Below, piece by piece: positions 24,115 through 25,920 of a DNA stretch of 25,920 nt. The position numbers and the translations under genes were made by a program. Under the pieces are notes generated by a model. The model had not been told where the DNA came from, made no database searches, and saw nothing but the letters and a program-made list of their open reading frames with translations. The stretch's first letter is position 1; each line of letters starts with the position of its first letter. This stretch comes from Bacteroidetes bacterium UBA2364 (lineage in GTDB: Bacteria > Bacteroidota > Rhodothermia > Rhodothermales > UBA2364), in NCBI GenBank assembly GCA_002344075.1, contig DDTM01000119.1, positions 1-25,920 of the forward strand, written 5' to 3'.

Positions 24115-24782
24115 AGCGCACCATACCAACCCGACAACATCAGCCAGCACGCCTCCGGATAGGGCGGGAATTCGATCCAGCGCGAAAGTGAAACCCGTAC
24201 CAACGTACCCGCCGGAATCTGATCGGGAGGTTCCGGCTCGCCAATGTATTTCAGTTTACCAACACGCACTTTTTGCAGCCCGTTGTTGTATAAATAACTG
24301 GCCTTTTCCTCATATAGCACTTTTTTCAAAGGCTGATCAGGGATCCAAAAACCTGTACTCACTTCCGGTAAATTTGCTTTTGTAACAAATCCACGTCCAT
24401 TATACTTACGGGTACTTTGGAGTTTTCCACCAAATAGGCTTTCCGGCGTGCCTTCCCACATGCAGGGTGGGTCTATCTTATGAAAGTGCGACCGCAACCA
24501 TTCATCCAGCCGCTGTAGATCTGTGAACGAGGAATTGACCAATGTGTATTCATATACCAAAATATCTTCGTTGTGTGGCTGGCGAATAGAAGCCGCTGGG
24601 CCTTGTTCGATTTCCCACAACTCCCCAATGCGAAACGGAGCACTTTCCGCCCAGAATGTGCCCGTAGGCAAAATGCGTGCATCCATCAGCCGCAAACTTT
24701 GATAGCCGTCGTTGGTTCTGACTAATGCGCCAATACACCGCTTGCGTTCTACAACAGTTCGGGATACAATTAATACTTTCAT
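24111..24782 (-). CDS. Dual-OB-domain-like (DuOB) protein, putative defence-associated
   Basis: It has 223 residues from the ATG at 24782 (MKVLIVSRTVVERKRCIGAL). The upstream start at 24881 adds a Cys-rich leader without homology-like features. The text runs through SLRLMDARI, FRIGELWEIEQG, PPHNEDILVYE-like (here QPHNEDILVYEY), LFGGKLQSTRKYNGRGFV, STGFWIPDQPLKK, IPAGTLVRVSLSRW and CWLMLSGWYG. I recognise this as the dual OB-fold family often found beside restriction or other phage-defence genes; its activity is not established. Two OB barrels are expected from the two blocks before and after the LFGGKLQ segment. It lies downstream of the HsdR end on the same strand. No catalytic motif is evident. 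The family call is from memory, not a search. Confidence 0.65.
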   Translation of the reverse strand: MKVLIVSRTVVERKRCIGALVRTNDGYQSLRLMDARILPTGTFWAESAPFRIGELWEIEQGPAASIRQPHNEDILVYEYTLVNSSFTDLQRLDEWLRSHFHKIDPPCMWEGTPESLFGGKLQSTRKYNGRGFVTKANLPEVSTGFWIPDQPLKKVLYEEKASYLYNNGLQKVRVGKLKYIGEPEPPDQIPAGTLVRVSLSRWIEFPPYPEACWLMLSGWYGAL

Positions 24783-25182
24783 GGCATGGGCATAAGATGT
24801 TTCACAGGTTCCCTTCAGGGCCAGACAACCACGTTGCAGCAAGTTTGACGGTAGCACGCATGAGGATGGATTTCCACACATAAAAAGACCACCCTCATGG
24901 CCCCTTGAGGAAGTTTTAGGCGTAATTCAGCACGAGACAGTGGCGCCAAAATTTGTGCCTGATAGAGGCCAACAAAGATTCTGGCAACATCTCACACATT
25001 CGCTTTCTGACTCCTAAAGCCGCATCCGCATGTGTCGCCAACGCACGGATCGGTTTCAATTTTGTCAGAGTAGGACAGACACACTCTTTGCCAAGCTTTG
25101 GTCTGTGCTTTGGCTTGGGCCACTTGGCAATGCGCATGGCTATTGGGCTGGATATTCATCTTCCTTCCTTTGTCATTATTTA
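24783..25182. other. Unexplained interval between hsdR and the DuOB-like gene
   Basis: About 400 bases hold no confident gene. All six frames were considered. Both strands are open for over 70 codons across 24916-25237, and the base composition is higher in GC than the hsdR end beside it. A CCAAGC...GCTTGG pairing lies near 25091-25118 and a weak CCTCA/TGAGG hairpin near 24895-24910. A possible 55-codon ORF is listed separately. The interval may be a dispersed intergenic repeat, a gene remnant or a small RNA; the sequence alone does not decide. Confidence 0.4.
24992..25159 (-). CDS. Possible small cysteine-bearing ORF downstream of hsdR
   Basis: A 55-codon ORF starts with ATG at 25159, preceded by AAAGGAAGGAAG, a good Shine-Dalgarno (AAAGGA with six-base spacing), 23 bases after the hsdR stop and on the same strand. 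The product begins MNIQPNSHAHCQVAQAK and ends with a CVGDTCGCGFRSQKANV tail with four Cys in total near a CxGDTCGC cluster plus upstream Cys residues. I do not recognise it. Other frames are equally open here, so coding is unproven; it may instead be a repeated noncoding element that happens to be open. Confidence 0.25.
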   Translation of the reverse strand: MNIQPNSHAHCQVAQAKAQTKAWQRVCLSYSDKIETDPCVGDTCGCGFRSQKANV

Positions 25183-25920
25183 TTATAGTTCTCCTCCAAC
25201 GCCTTTGTACTTCTCTACAAACGAAACGAGCTTTTGAAATACACTTTGCTTTTTGCTCAAGTACTGAGGATTTAAAGGACTCATTTTGGGTAAAAGTGCA
25301 TTCAGTTCCGTCCCGTTTTCACTGGCATACCCTCGTTTTAATGAAATCTTTATATAGCGTTTCGCCTCTTCCATGTTCAGGTTTTCGGCTGTGATCAACT
25401 CCAGTGCCTCTGCTTGCTGCTTACTTTGAGCAAAGGCGAAAAAAGAATCTATCACGTTGCTCTTGTCTTGAATGCTGTCGAGGTCTGTTTCGTTGATGAA
25501 ATCAACCACCAGGCTCTCTTTGGCTCTGTTTCCAACACTGGCCCGGATAACCCGGCGTATTTCCGTAATTAAAGCGTCTTTGTCTTTTGTTTTCTTGTTA
25601 TGGTCAAAAATTAATTCAAGGATATAGTCCAGGTTTATTTCTTGCGATTTTAGCAAGTCAACTTCAAACACTACATCCTCCCAATCAATGCTTGATTCCT
25701 CTGACGCTTTTCCGCTTTTCTCCCGTCTTAACCAGTCACGTATGTCGTTGTAAGTTGAACGGTAATCTTGGACGGTCCTTTCTTTGAGGAGTTCAATGTC
25801 GCGCATGGCAGCAATATCCTCATCGGTTACAAAATGTTCCTTTTTGAAGGCTTCAAGGGCTTCAGGATTGTTTATATCAATGGCTTGAAGTGCTTTGAGC
25901 TGGTTAAATTCATCGTAGTT
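25183..25920 (-). CDS. hsdR: Type I restriction enzyme R subunit, C-terminal part (partial, runs off the right edge)
   Basis: The last 245 codons are visible and the frame is open to the window edge, so the N-terminal nuclease and SF2 translocase motors lie outside. The text matches the HsdR C-terminal helical domain of EcoR124I-like enzymes: VVFEVDLLKSQEINLDYILE, LITEIRRVIRASVGNRAKES, LVVDFINETDLDSIQDK, then KRGYASENGTELNALLPKMS and PLNPQYLSKKQSVFQK, ending FVEKYKGVGGEL. This domain docks the motor subunit on the M2S methylase core. HsdR cuts unmodified DNA after ATP-driven translocation. Partner hsdM and hsdS are presumably upstream (to the right). The sequence shows no disruption, so the locus is probably intact on this side. 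Confidence 0.9.
   Translation of the reverse strand, partial: NYDEFNQLKALQAIDINNPEALEAFKKEHFVTDEDIAAMRDIELLKERTVQDYRSTYNDIRDWLRREKSGKASEESSIDWEDVVFEVDLLKSQEINLDYILELIFDHNKKTKDKDALITEIRRVIRASVGNRAKESLVVDFINETDLDSIQDKSNVIDSFFAFAQSKQQAEALELITAENLNMEEAKRYIKISLKRGYASENGTELNALLPKMSPLNPQYLSKKQSVFQKLVSFVEKYKGVGGEL

Noticed and set aside
25098..25394. Plus-strand 98-codon open frame across the hsdR end
   Set aside because: Most of it is antisense to the clearly coding HsdR C-terminus and the translation has no recognisable features.

Overview
The window looks like chromosomal DNA from a Bacteroidota/Rhodothermota-type (FCB group) bacterium. Two large secreted proteins end in type IX secretion (T9SS) type-A sorting domains with a YPNPFNPTT motif. 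A TonB-dependent receptor with an N-terminal carboxypeptidase-regulatory-like domain and a PorV/PorQ-family outer-membrane protein sit beside them. This lineage call is an inference from protein families; no rRNA or tRNA gene is present to confirm it.

Layout: (1) 1-415 is a wreck. The N-terminal piece of an MmeI-like DNA methyltransferase/RM protein is joined directly to the C-terminal half of an IS4-type transposase, both on the minus strand. (2) 502-12377 is a five-gene minus-strand block of exported and outer-membrane proteins. In transcription order these are a duplicated DUF4623-like T9SS cargo, a duplicated CBM9-like T9SS cargo, a TonB-dependent receptor, a 1067-aa secreted protein with an Asp-rich calcium-binding-like segment and FlgD-like end, and a PorV-like protein. 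A clear intrinsic terminator closes the block, and each of the four internal gene junctions carries a hairpin. (3) 12442-14163 is a divergent parvulin-type peptidyl-prolyl isomerase, probably an envelope chaperone. (4) 14274-18294 is a compact plus-strand housekeeping run: acyl-CoA thioesterase, RmlD-like reductase, seryl-tRNA synthetase and NifS/IscS-type cysteine desulfurase. (5) 18414-21473 (minus) encodes a three-part enzyme: a sugar/amino-alcohol-kinase-like (APH) domain, an M23 metallopeptidase domain and a class-III PLP aminotransferase or phospho-lyase domain. (6) 21677-24114 (plus) is a Ktr-type potassium uptake pair, with a small perfect hairpin overlapping the ribosome binding site of the channel gene. 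(7) 24111-25920 (minus) is a probable DNA-defence region: a dual-OB-like protein that overlaps ktrA tail to tail by 4 bases, an unexplained stretch of about 400 bases with a possible 55-codon cysteine-bearing ORF, and the C-terminal end of a type I restriction HsdR subunit running off the window.

How the genes may work together (inference): the exported block would supply a surface apparatus in which the PorV-like protein hands cargo to the surface, the receptor imports a ligand, and the repeated carbohydrate-binding-like and propeller-like proteins bind substrate outside the cell. The substrate cannot be read from the sequence. The most unusual items are the kinase-peptidase-aminotransferase fusion, the hairpin at every junction of the export block, and the DuOB/small-ORF/HsdR arrangement.
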